The notes: generated from the letters alone by a model not told the origin. DNA of 9,432 nucleotides from Bacillota bacterium (GCA_023434855.1 JAEYSJ010000373.1:1-9432), one strand, 5' to 3'; positions 1 through 5,903 are shown, counted from the first letter of the stretch. A program made the numbers and translations.

Positions 1-428
1 ATAATGGCGGCCATCGTCACACACCGGAGATTGAACAGGCATTGTCAGGGTTTGCAGGTTGTGAAGTAGTGATCAGTTTTACGCCGCACCTTATTCCTAT
101 GGCGCGGGGGATCTTGAGTACCTGTTATGCCACACTGAATGACGGTGTAAAAGTGGACGATATTGATCAGGCCTTTTATTCGTCATATGAAAATGAGTAT
201 TTTATCCGTCTGCTGGGCCATGGCGGTTATCCGGCTACGAAGAATACCCGTGGCTCTAATTTCTGCGATCTGGGCTGGCATTTTGACAGCCGCACAGGAC
301 GTGTTGTGGTGGTATCGGCTCTTGACAATCTGGTCAAAGGCGCTGCCGGGCAGGCAGTGCAGAACCTTAACGTAATGTTCGGGCTGGATGAACGCACCGG
401 GTTGACTCAGGCACCGCTATATCCATAA
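1..428 (+). CDS. argC: N-acetyl-gamma-glutamyl-phosphate reductase, C-terminal part (5' end outside window)
   Basis: ArgC makes N-acetylglutamate semialdehyde by NADPH-dependent reduction of N-acetylglutamyl phosphate, the third step of arginine synthesis, in the cytosol. The reading frame is open from base 3 to the TAA at 426-428, giving about 141 residues of a protein usually near 345. The visible part begins within the conserved GGHRHTPEIEQ segment, whose histidine belongs to the family active site. It continues through SFTPHLIPMARGI, the GYPATKNTRGSNFCD block and the usual ending NVMFGLDERTGLTQAPLYP. The N-terminal nucleotide-binding domain and the catalytic cysteine lie upstream of the window, so their integrity cannot be judged. 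argJ follows 117 bases later, as expected for an argCJBD operon. Identification is very secure. Confidence 0.96.
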   Translation, partial: NGGHRHTPEIEQALSGFAGCEVVISFTPHLIPMARGILSTCYATLNDGVKVDDIDQAFYSSYENEYFIRLLGHGGYPATKNTRGSNFCDLGWHFDSRTGRVVVVSALDNLVKGAAGQAVQNLNVMFGLDERTGLTQAPLYP

Positions 429-435
429 AATAAAA

Positions 436-530
436 GAGGCTGTTTCAATTTGCCATCGCAGTCAACTAGTATGTTAATGTAGCTACCGTATTCTGCACGG
501 CGCAGCAGATGGGCGTTTTTAAACAGACTA
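436..530. repeat. Imperfect palindromic element between argC and argJ (type C)
   Basis: The gap is bounded by imperfect inverted ends. CTGTTT at 440-445 mirrors AAACAG at 521-526, and GCCATC at 452-457 mirrors GATGGGC at 508-514 with one bulged base. Inside are a small CTGC/GCAG hairpin (493-505) and the palindrome GTAGCTAC (479-486). Read on the minus strand, bases 505-526 match 18 of 22 positions of 5728-5749, the left end of the argF-argG element. I therefore take this as a shorter or decayed, oppositely oriented member of the same repeat family. A weak promoter-like pair, TTGCCA (450-455) and GTTAAT (473-478) with 17-nt spacing, lies inside but is poorly supported. Confidence 0.55.
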
Positions 531-545
531 TTAGGAGGGGAATTT

Positions 546-1754
546 ATGTTAAAAGATATAAACGGCGGTATTACCGCTCCCAAGGGTTATAAAGCTGCCG
601 GCGTGAGGGCTGGCATAAAAAAAAGCGGGCGCGAAGACGTGGCTGTAATTCATAGTATAACACCGGCTAATATGGCAGCGCTGTTTACTACTAATACAAT
701 GGTGGCGGCTCCGGTTATTGTATCCCGCCGGGTGGCGGAAACGGGCAAGGCTTCGGCTATTGTGGTTAATTCCGGCTGTGCCAACGCCTGCACCGGCGAG
801 CAAGGTCTGACAGACGCCCGGTCGATGGCACATATAACCGCTAAATTGTTGGGAGTCAAAGACGATGAGGTACTGGTAGCTTCTACCGGGATTATCGGTG
901 TAAACTTGCCAATGGAAAAACTTGCCGCAGGTATTAAGCAGGCAGTAATAGAATTGTCAGAAGATGGTCATGAGAAAGCCAAACAGGCCATAATGACTAC
1001 CGACACTTTTTCCAAGGATTGCGCTTATGAGTTCATGTTGGGCGGCAAACCGGTACGCATTGCCGGCATGGCCAAAGGTTCAGGTATGATTCATCCCAAT
1101 ATGGCGACCATGCTGGCATTCGTTACAACCGACGCTGCTGTTGCCGCACCTGTGCTAAAACAGGCTTTGGCGGAGGCTGTAAACGTATCTTTTAATATGA
1201 TAACAGTCGACGGCGATACTAGTACCAATGATATGATCAGCGTAATGGCCAACGGTTTGGCAGGCAATAAACCGATAGACAGTACGGCTGGCAATGATTA
1301 TATTGTATTTGCCGCAGCGTTGAAAGTCGTGTGCCTGCATCTCGCCAAGCTGGTGGCCCGGGACGGCGAGGGTGCTACTAAGTTTCTGGAGGTTACTGTG
1401 CGTGGAGCCAAGGATTTTGCTGATGCGAAAAAAGCAGCTATGGCTGTTGCCAAGTCTCCGCTGGTAAAAACCGCTTTCTTCGGGCAGGATCCTAACTGGG
1501 GACGGATTCTTTGTGCTGTTGGTTATTCCGAAGCTGAAACCAATCAGGAAAAAACAACACTGGCTATAAGTGGTATAACCATAGTGAAAGCCGGTATGGG
1601 TACAGACTATGATGAGAAAGCTTTACGGGCGGTGATGGCTGCTCACGATATTAACGTGACAATAGACTTAGGTGTCGGTGGGGCTGAAGCAACGGTTTGG
1701 ACATGCGATTTCTCTTATGAGTACGTAAAAATTAACGGCGAATACCATACATAA
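546..1754 (+). CDS. argJ: Glutamate N-acetyltransferase / amino-acid acetyltransferase (ornithine acetyltransferase) ArgJ
   Basis: ArgJ transfers the acetyl group of N-acetylornithine to glutamate, releasing ornithine and regenerating N-acetylglutamate. Bifunctional members also acetylate glutamate from acetyl-CoA. The 402-residue product is of normal length. It contains NSGCANACTG (residues 75-84), the STGIIG oxyanion-hole region (113-118), TTDTFSK (151-157) and the autoprocessing motif KGSGMIHPNMATML (177-190). In the family the precursor is cut before the threonine, here Thr188, giving alpha and beta chains with Thr188 as nucleophile. FFGQDPNWGRI and a C-terminal YVKINGEYHT are also typical. 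The ATG is preceded by AGGAGGGG at 533-540, 5 nt away. Sequence alone cannot tell whether this copy is mono- or bifunctional, but no argA is present in the window. Confidence 0.97.
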   Translation: MLKDINGGITAPKGYKAAGVRAGIKKSGREDVAVIHSITPANMAALFTTNTMVAAPVIVSRRVAETGKASAIVVNSGCANACTGEQGLTDARSMAHITAKLLGVKDDEVLVASTGIIGVNLPMEKLAAGIKQAVIELSEDGHEKAKQAIMTTDTFSKDCAYEFMLGGKPVRIAGMAKGSGMIHPNMATMLAFVTTDAAVAAPVLKQALAEAVNVSFNMITVDGDTSTNDMISVMANGLAGNKPIDSTAGNDYIVFAAALKVVCLHLAKLVARDGEGATKFLEVTVRGAKDFADAKKAAMAVAKSPLVKTAFFGQDPNWGRILCAVGYSEAETNQEKTTLAISGITIVKAGMGTDYDEKALRAVMAAHDINVTIDLGVGGAEATVWTCDFSYEYVKINGEYHT

Positions 1755-1772
1755 ATGAGAAAAGTGTATTTC

Positions 1773-1863
1773 TAGTTGGTCTGGCAGAAGAGGTAGACGG
1801 GATTTCGCTGCCATCTGTCGCAAGTGCTGGAGTCCTGTCTACCTTTTCTGCCGATTGCTAGCA
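1773..1863 (+). repeat. 91-nt stem-loop repeat, copy 1 (type A), argJ-argB gap
   Basis: This begins 18 nt after the argJ stop. The arms 1783-1806 and 1829-1852 can form a 24-bp stem in plus-strand RNA with 20 Watson-Crick pairs and 4 G-U wobbles. It closes on a 22-nt loop (1807-1828) starting GCTGCCATCTGTCGCAAGT. A second copy lies after argD (4103-4193). It is the same length and same orientation, with 17 differences by my hand alignment. A 24-nt block (1802-1825) spanning the stem top and loop is identical in both. No T-run follows, so it is not a canonical intrinsic terminator. It may be a transcribed structural element or a non-autonomous mobile repeat. Confidence 0.85.
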
Positions 1864-1875
1864 AAAATAAAATCC

Positions 1876-1902
1876 CTTGACGCCCTTGGCGCTCTTGGCG
1901 GT
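1876..1902 (+). repeat. Three tandem 9-nt units before argB
   Basis: Three consecutive units read CTTGACGCC, CTTGGCGCT and CTTGGCGGT. They differ at one to three positions and lie directly between the type A stem-loop and the argB ribosome binding site. They could be read as an in-frame N-terminal extension of ArgB from a TTG at 1877, but the periodic, low-complexity composition and the absence of a ribosome site there argue for non-coding repeat DNA. The pattern resembles short intergenic 9-mer repeats seen in other bacterial genomes; that comparison is from memory. Confidence 0.55.
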
Positions 1903-1924
1903 TAGACCAGAAAGGATGAGATTT

Positions 1925-2812
1925 ATGCTGAATTCGCCGGAGAAAAAAGCGGCAGTGCTTATTGAAACATTGCCTTATATACAGCAATTTTATGGCAAGA
2001 CGGTAGTTATAAAATACGGCGGCAACGCCATGATTAACACCGAACTGAAAAACAGCGTCATTAAAGATATAATTTTAATGAAGTATGTGGGTATGCGTCC
2101 GGTAGTGGTACATGGCGGCGGGCCGGAAATTACCGGGATGTTAAAGCAATTGGGAAAGCAATCTACCTTTGTCAGCGGACTAAGGGTAACCGACGCGGAG
2201 ACGGTGGCTATTGCTGAAATGGTGCTTGTTGGTAAAATTAACACCGAAATTGTGAGCTTGCTTAACCGTCGAGGGGCCAAAGCGGTAGGGTTAAGCGGTA
2301 AAGACGCCGATTTGATAGTCGCGCGTAAGCATTTGGCTCAAGTGCATGAAAATGGTGAAACCCGCGAAGTGGATATTGGGTTTGTCGGCGATGTTGTAAA
2401 AATTAATACCGATATTATAAATACACTTCTTAACCAGGGATATATTCCGGTAATCGCGCCGGTGGGTATAGGAAAAGATAATGACAGCTATAACATTAAT
2501 GCCGATTACGTAGCAGGCGAAATAGCCGGGGCGCTGGCGGCAGAAAAGCTAATGCTTTTAACTGATGTTGAAGGTATTTACCGTGATTATCATGATAAAA
2601 GTTCCTTTATTTCTACGCTGACTTTTGCCGAAGCCCAGGAAATGATTAAGCATGGCCGAATTGACGGTGGTATGATTCCTAAGGTGGAAGCTTGTATCAG
2701 GGCATTGTCCGGCGGTGCGGTCAAAGCCCATATTATTGACGGTCGTCAGTCCCATTCACTGTTGCTGGAAGTTTTCACTGAACAGGGTATTGGCAGTGAG
2801 GTTGTGAGGTAG
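1925..2812 (+). CDS. argB: Acetylglutamate kinase
   Basis: ArgB phosphorylates the gamma-carboxyl of N-acetylglutamate with ATP. It is the second step of arginine synthesis and normally the arginine-inhibited one in organisms using the acetyl cycle. I choose the ATG at 1925 (295 residues) because AAAGGA at 1911-1916 sits 8 nt upstream; in-frame TTG 1877 and ATG 1916 lack a site. Amino-acid-kinase motifs are intact: IKYGGNAM near residues 30-37, VVHGGGPEI, INADYVAGEIAGAL, LLTDVEGIY and GRIDGGMIPKVEA. About 28 residues before the KYGG motif form a predicted helix (PEKKAAVLIETLPYIQQF). With the C-terminal FTEQGIGSEVV, this resembles the arginine-sensitive hexameric kinases. Feedback inhibition is therefore inferred, not shown. 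Upstream lie the type A stem-loop and the 9-nt tandem units. Confidence 0.96.
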   Translation: MLNSPEKKAAVLIETLPYIQQFYGKTVVIKYGGNAMINTELKNSVIKDIILMKYVGMRPVVVHGGGPEITGMLKQLGKQSTFVSGLRVTDAETVAIAEMVLVGKINTEIVSLLNRRGAKAVGLSGKDADLIVARKHLAQVHENGETREVDIGFVGDVVKINTDIINTLLNQGYIPVIAPVGIGKDNDSYNINADYVAGEIAGALAAEKLMLLTDVEGIYRDYHDKSSFISTLTFAEAQEMIKHGRIDGGMIPKVEACIRALSGGAVKAHIIDGRQSHSLLLEVFTEQGIGSEVVR

Positions 2813-2816
2813 GGTT

Positions 2817-2864
2817 GGTTCAAATCCCTATGACTAAGCTGTTTCGCTAATATGTAATTGAACC
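2817..2864 (+). other. Weak inverted repeat in the argB-argD gap
   Basis: GGTTCAA (2817-2823) and TTGAACC (2858-2864) are perfect 7-nt complements separated by 34 nt. The right arm ends just before the argD Shine-Dalgarno tract AAAAGGGGG (2867-2874 region). The large spacer makes a stable hairpin doubtful, and there is no U-run. It could mark the ends of a small inserted element or be chance. Confidence 0.3.
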
Positions 2865-2881
2865 GAAAAGGGGGCTCTAGT

Positions 2882-4075
2882 ATGGATAAGCAGGAAGTCC
2901 TGCAAACAGACCAGCAGTATTATATGCCGGTCTTTTCCAGGTATTCGGTGGTGTTGTCACATGGCGAGGGGCCATATGTGTATGACAATGAAGGTAAAAA
3001 GTATATCGATTTTCTCGGCGGTATCGCCGTAAATATATTGGGCCATGGTCATCCGAAACTGGTGGCGGCCATTGCAGCCCAGGCCGGAAAGCTGATTCAT
3101 TGCTCAAACTTATATTATACCGAGCCACAGGCATTGCTGGCCAAAACACTGGCCGAGTCCAGTGGCATGGCTAAAGTGTTTATCGGCAACAGCGGCGCTG
3201 AAGCCAACGAAGGTGCTATTAAACTGGCCCGAAAATTCGCTAAGGCGCAAAGTGCTGAAAAGATAGAGATTATTACTGCTGAGCATTCTTTTCATGGACG
3301 TACGCTAACAACCCTTACAGCCACCGGACAGCCCAAATACCGGGAGGGCTATGAGCCTTTGCCTGGAGGGTTTAAATACGTACCTTATAATGACTTGACT
3401 GCCTTAAGGACTATTATGTCCCAGGAACACACTTGTGCAGTACTGCTTGAGCCAATTCAGGGCGAGGGTGGTGTCAATCTTCCAGATGGCAGTTACTTGC
3501 AAAGTGTACGGGAATTGTGTGACCGGACAGGTGCATTGCTAATTTTTGACGAAATTCAAACAGGTATGGGACGTACCGGTACAATGTTTGCTTATCAGCA
3601 ATATGGTGTCAAACCGGATATTGTTACTGTTGCCAAAGGATTAGGCGGCGGTGTGCCGATTGGTGCGTTTATGGCAACCGACAAGGTGGCGGCTGCTTTT
3701 GGACCAGGCGACCATGGCAGTACTTTCGGCGGCAATCCACTGGCCTGTGCTGCGGCTAATGCGGTAATGTCCATAATTGCTGAAGAGGGACTTTTGGCTA
3801 ATGCTCAGGCTATGGGTGAATACATGCTGGGGCAGCTTGCCAAACTTAAGGTCAAGTACCCGGAATTAATAAAAGAAGTACGGGGCAAAGGATTAATGCT
3901 TGCCGCACAGCTTACCAAACCCGGCCGCGAGATTGTTAATAAGTGTATGGAACAGGGCGCAATCATCAATTGTACTGCCGGCGATGTGCTGAGATTTGTG
4001 CCGCCGTTAAACATCAATAAAGGCCATGTGGATGAAGTGGTGGCAATCTTGGATAACGTGCTGGGAGAAAAATAA
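2882..4075 (+). CDS. argD: Acetylornithine aminotransferase
   Basis: ArgD is a class-III PLP aminotransferase that makes N-acetylornithine from N-acetylglutamate semialdehyde with glutamate as amino donor; family members often also serve in lysine synthesis. The ATG at 2882 gives 397 residues, the usual size. It is preceded by the purine tract AAAAGGGGG ending 7 to 8 nt upstream, so the in-frame TTG at 2858 is disfavoured. Landmarks are GNSGAEANEGAIKLAR (102-117) for cofactor phosphate contacts, HSFHGRT (135-141), EPIQGEGG (190-197) and FDEIQTGMGRTG with PLP-ring Asp223. VAKGLGGGVPIGAF follows with the Schiff-base Lys252, then GSTFGGNPLACAA. Nothing is missing. It is fourth in the argCJBD block; the stop is followed 27 nt later by the second type A stem-loop. 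Confidence 0.96.
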   Translation: MDKQEVLQTDQQYYMPVFSRYSVVLSHGEGPYVYDNEGKKYIDFLGGIAVNILGHGHPKLVAAIAAQAGKLIHCSNLYYTEPQALLAKTLAESSGMAKVFIGNSGAEANEGAIKLARKFAKAQSAEKIEIITAEHSFHGRTLTTLTATGQPKYREGYEPLPGGFKYVPYNDLTALRTIMSQEHTCAVLLEPIQGEGGVNLPDGSYLQSVRELCDRTGALLIFDEIQTGMGRTGTMFAYQQYGVKPDIVTVAKGLGGGVPIGAFMATDKVAAAFGPGDHGSTFGGNPLACAAANAVMSIIAEEGLLANAQAMGEYMLGQLAKLKVKYPELIKEVRGKGLMLAAQLTKPGREIVNKCMEQGAIINCTAGDVLRFVPPLNINKGHVDEVVAILDNVLGEK

Positions 4076-4102
4076 AAGCATTAAGATATAAGGGCAACTA
4101 AG

Positions 4103-4193
4103 TAGCTGGTCTGGCAGAAAGGGTGGACGCCATTTCGCTGCCATCTGTCGCAAGTTGCTCAATGCCGTCCACCCTTTCTGCCGATTGCTGGCA
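4103..4193 (+). repeat. 91-nt stem-loop repeat, copy 2 (type A), argD-GNAT gap
   Basis: This is the same element as 1773-1863, same orientation, again just downstream of a stop codon. The arms 4113-4136 and 4159-4182 give 17 uninterrupted Watson-Crick pairs, one C-C mismatch and four more pairs. The loop starts GCTGCCATCTGTCGCAAGT. Compared with copy 1, three stem positions change on both sides so that pairing is kept (two A-U to G-C and one G-C to C-G). Three more change between wobble and Watson-Crick pairs. That is the expected signature of selection on, or copying of, a folded structure. The conserved flanks GGTCT (5') and GATTGCTGGCA (3') are part of the repeat. Confidence 0.87.
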
Positions 4194-4268
4194 TTTAAAA
4201 ATATTTAAGCATTTATAAAGCTATGGTATACAGGTGCTGACCAGGAAAAATTCTGGAGGTTTTGTTGT

Positions 4269-4694
4269 ATGGGGACCTACAAACTTATTGAAAGAAAACC
4301 GACAGTTGAGGAATATATTATGTTAAGGGAATCAGTTGGCTGGGGTTTTCCGGACAGCATGTCTATTAAAAAAGGATTGGCAAATTCTCAATATGCAATT
4401 TGTGTATCCGCAGGCGCTGAAGTTATTGGTACAGCCAGAGTGGTTGGTGATGGCAGTACATGTTTTTACGTACAGGATGTTATTGTAAAACCTCAATATC
4501 AACACAGCGGTATTGGTTTAGCAATTATGGGGAAAATTATGGCTTATATTACTCAAAACGCTTGTTATGGAGCGATTGTCGGGCTAATGGCGGCCAAAGG
4601 CAAAGAGCCTTTCTATGAAAAATTTGGATTCTGGAAAAGGCCAAACGAAACATACGGACATGGTATGATACAGTTTTGGGGCGTTCAAAGCTGA
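4269..4694 (+). CDS. Small GNAT-family N-acetyltransferase of unknown substrate
   Basis: The 141-residue product is a single GNAT domain, which transfers acetyl from acetyl-CoA to an amine. Visible parts are a VEEYIMLRESVGWG start (residues 13-26), the beta strands around EVIGTARVVGDGSTCFYVQD (51-70), and motif A with the acetyl-CoA pyrophosphate loop QHSGIG (78-83) after DVIVKPQY. The typical C-terminal FYEKFGF (115-121) is followed by RPNETYGHGMIQFW. GGAGG at 4255-4259 lies 9 nt before the ATG. No signal peptide or membrane segment is seen. The fold alone does not give the substrate. Position between argD and argF raises the possibility of a glutamate or ornithine-pathway acetylation role (a short N-acetylglutamate synthase type), but it may be an unrelated passenger. 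By eye its codons are more A/T-rich than those of the flanking arg genes. Confidence 0.88.
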   Translation: MGTYKLIERKPTVEEYIMLRESVGWGFPDSMSIKKGLANSQYAICVSAGAEVIGTARVVGDGSTCFYVQDVIVKPQYQHSGIGLAIMGKIMAYITQNACYGAIVGLMAAKGKEPFYEKFGFWKRPNETYGHGMIQFWGVQS

Positions 4695-4698
4695 CTAT

Positions 4699-4717
4699 AA
4701 AAAATTAAGTATTTTTT
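4699..4717 (+). promoter_or_regulatory. A/T tract upstream of the argF -35, possible UP element
   Basis: Six A's (4699-4704) and six T's (4712-4717) flank a short centre. They form A/T-only complementary arms (4699-4705 with 4711-4717) that run into the -35 hexamer of the argF promoter. Such tracts just upstream of -35 can bind the RNA polymerase alpha subunit. An A/T-only 7-bp hairpin without G-C pairs is a poor terminator for the preceding GNAT gene, so I prefer the promoter reading. Confidence 0.4.
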
Positions 4718-4744
4718 GACAGCTATTACTGTTATTTGTATAAT
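4716..4744 (+). promoter_or_regulatory. Consensus sigma-A type promoter for argF(GH)
   Basis: TTGACA at 4716-4721 and TATAAT at 4739-4744 match both consensus hexamers perfectly with the optimal 17-nt spacer. Transcription should start near 4751, only about 15 nt before the argF ATG and directly ahead of its ribosome site, leaving almost no leader. The promoter begins 22 nt after the GNAT stop, so argF and probably argG-argH can be expressed independently of argCJBD. The sequence TGTATAATTATGA over the -10 loosely resembles an ArgR half-site pair, too weakly to call. Confidence 0.82.
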
Positions 4745-4765
4745 TATGAAAGTGGGGGTTATGCC

Positions 4766-5701
4766 ATGGGCATAAAGGGAAAAGATTTATTATCCATTCA
4801 TGACTTATCGGTTGACGAAGTATACGAAATACTTGCTGTAGCCAAAAAGCTGAAACAACAGAATAAGAACGGTGAAGAGCATCATCTGTTAAAGGGAAAA
4901 ACACTGGGGATGATATTTCAAAAATCATCTACTCGCACCAGAGTTTCATTTGAAGTAGGAATGTGGCAGTTGGGCGGTATGGGATTGTTTTTAAGCTCCA
5001 AGGATTTGCAGATTGGCCGGGGTGAACCGGTTAAAGATACTGCCCGCACTTTATCCCGTTATCTGGATGGTATCATGATCCGCACATTTTCTCATGACGA
5101 AGTAAAAGAGTTGGCGCATTATGCCGACATTCCGGTAATTAACGGTTTAACTGATCTTTTGCATCCCTGCCAGGCGCTGACCGATATCTTTACCGTGCAG
5201 GAACATAAAGGTGATTTTAAAGGGCGTAAGCTGGCTTTTATCGGTGATGGCAACAATATGGCAAACGCGTTGCTGCACGTCTGTGCTAAAGTGGGAATGG
5301 ACATAACGGTGGCTACTCCCGCAAAATATGCACCTGATAAAAATATTGTGGCCGAGGCGATGGCTGATGCCAAACTGTCAGGGAGCAAGATTGCACTTTG
5401 CAACGATCCCTTTGCAGCAGCCAGGGATGCTGATGTATTATACACCGATGTGTGGGCGAGCATGGGTCAGGAAGCTGAACAGGTTGCCAGATGTCAGGAA
5501 TTTGCCGGGTTTCAGATTAACCGGGATATAATGAAGGTGGCCAGACCTGACGCGATAATTCTCCACTGTCTGCCTGCTCATCGCGGCGAGGAAATCACCG
5601 AAGAGGCAATAGAGTCCAGCCAGTCAGTGGTGTTCGACGAAGCCGAAAACCGCCTGCACGTGCAAAAGGCAATTATGGCGCTGTTGATGGGGAAGAAATA
5701 A
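4766..5701 (+). CDS. argF: Ornithine carbamoyltransferase
   Basis: ArgF joins carbamoyl phosphate and ornithine to give citrulline in the cytosol. The ATG at 4766 gives 311 residues, a normal length. It follows a G-rich ribosome site (GGGGG, 4754-4758) by 7 nt. The in-frame TTG at 4736 lies inside the promoter and upstream of the predicted transcript start, so it is excluded. All signatures are present: carbamoyl-phosphate loop STRTR (54-58), HPCQALTD (133-140), the DGNNMANALL region (161-170), ornithine-binding DVWASMG (228-234) and HCLPAHRGEEI (267-277) with the catalytic cysteine. Anabolic use is inferred from the neighbours; no arginine deiminase or carbamate kinase gene is present in the window. 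A 202-base gap with a palindromic repeat separates it from argG. Confidence 0.96.
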   Translation: MGIKGKDLLSIHDLSVDEVYEILAVAKKLKQQNKNGEEHHLLKGKTLGMIFQKSSTRTRVSFEVGMWQLGGMGLFLSSKDLQIGRGEPVKDTARTLSRYLDGIMIRTFSHDEVKELAHYADIPVINGLTDLLHPCQALTDIFTVQEHKGDFKGRKLAFIGDGNNMANALLHVCAKVGMDITVATPAKYAPDKNIVAEAMADAKLSGSKIALCNDPFAAARDADVLYTDVWASMGQEAEQVARCQEFAGFQINRDIMKVARPDAIILHCLPAHRGEEITEEAIESSQSVVFDEAENRLHVQKAIMALLMGKK

Positions 5702-5724
5702 TGTAGCTAATCACTTTAAGGTGG

Positions 5725-5843
5725 GAACTGCTTATAAACCGCCATCTGCGTTGTTGCTCCTGCGGTCCTCACTCCAACGTACACCAGTACGCCTCCGTTC
5801 CGGTCCTCGTCGCGCCTAGCATCTGACGATTTCTAAGCAGTTC
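5725..5843. repeat. 119-nt element with 17-nt inverted ends (type B), argF-argG gap
   Basis: The ends 5725-5741 and 5827-5843 are inverted repeats matching at 15 of 17 positions; the outermost 10 bases, GAACTGCTTA, are perfect. Inside are GCCATCTGCG at the left, a direct repeat CGGTCCTC (5763-5770 and 5801-5808) and a small CGTAC-ACCA-GTACG hairpin near the centre. No ORF of note is carried. The left end matches the argC-argJ element (505-526, minus strand) at 18 of 22 positions. The GCCATCTG core is also found in the loop of both type A repeats. The features fit a MITE- or REP-like non-autonomous repeat. No target-site duplication is obvious. Confidence 0.75.
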
Positions 5844-5850
5844 GAGGCAT

Positions 5851-5879
5851 TTGGCAATTTGAGTGCGTTAAAATAAAGT
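5851..5879 (+). promoter_or_regulatory. Possible weak promoter before argG
   Basis: TTGGCA (5851-5856, one mismatch) and TAAAGT (5874-5879, two mismatches) have 17-nt spacing just downstream of the type B element. A start near 5886 would leave only a few bases before the ribosome site, which weakens the case. The inverted arms AAAATA (5870-5875) and TATTTT (5883-5888) overlap it and could be an operator or chance in A/T-rich DNA. Confidence 0.28.
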
Positions 5880-5903
5880 TAATATTTTAGGAGGCTGTTT
5901 TAA

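Noticed and set aside
615..622. Run of A's early in argJ as a programmed slippage or frameshift site
   Set aside because: The reading frame continues intact through the full-length protein, with no alternative frame or stimulatory structure evident.
1755..1775. Six-codon mini-ORF directly after the argJ stop
   Set aside because: It is very short, lacks its own ribosome site, has no arginine codon run beyond a single AGA and overlaps the start of the repeat. It does not look like a leader peptide.
1773..1863. Type A stem-loops as rho-independent terminators
   Set aside because: The stem encloses a 22-nt loop and is not followed by a U-run on either strand. The downstream genes belong to the same pathway and would need read-through.
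1877..1924. N-terminal extension of ArgB from TTG 1877 or ATG 1916
   Set aside because: The 1877 start is embedded in 9-nt tandem repeats with no ribosome site. AAAGGA overlaps the 1916 ATG but is well placed for 1925, which also gives the usual protein length.
4204..4232. Promoter before the GNAT gene (TTTAAG, TGGTATACA)
   Set aside because: The -35 matches at only three positions and the -10 at four. The extended TG is the only support, which is not enough to list it.
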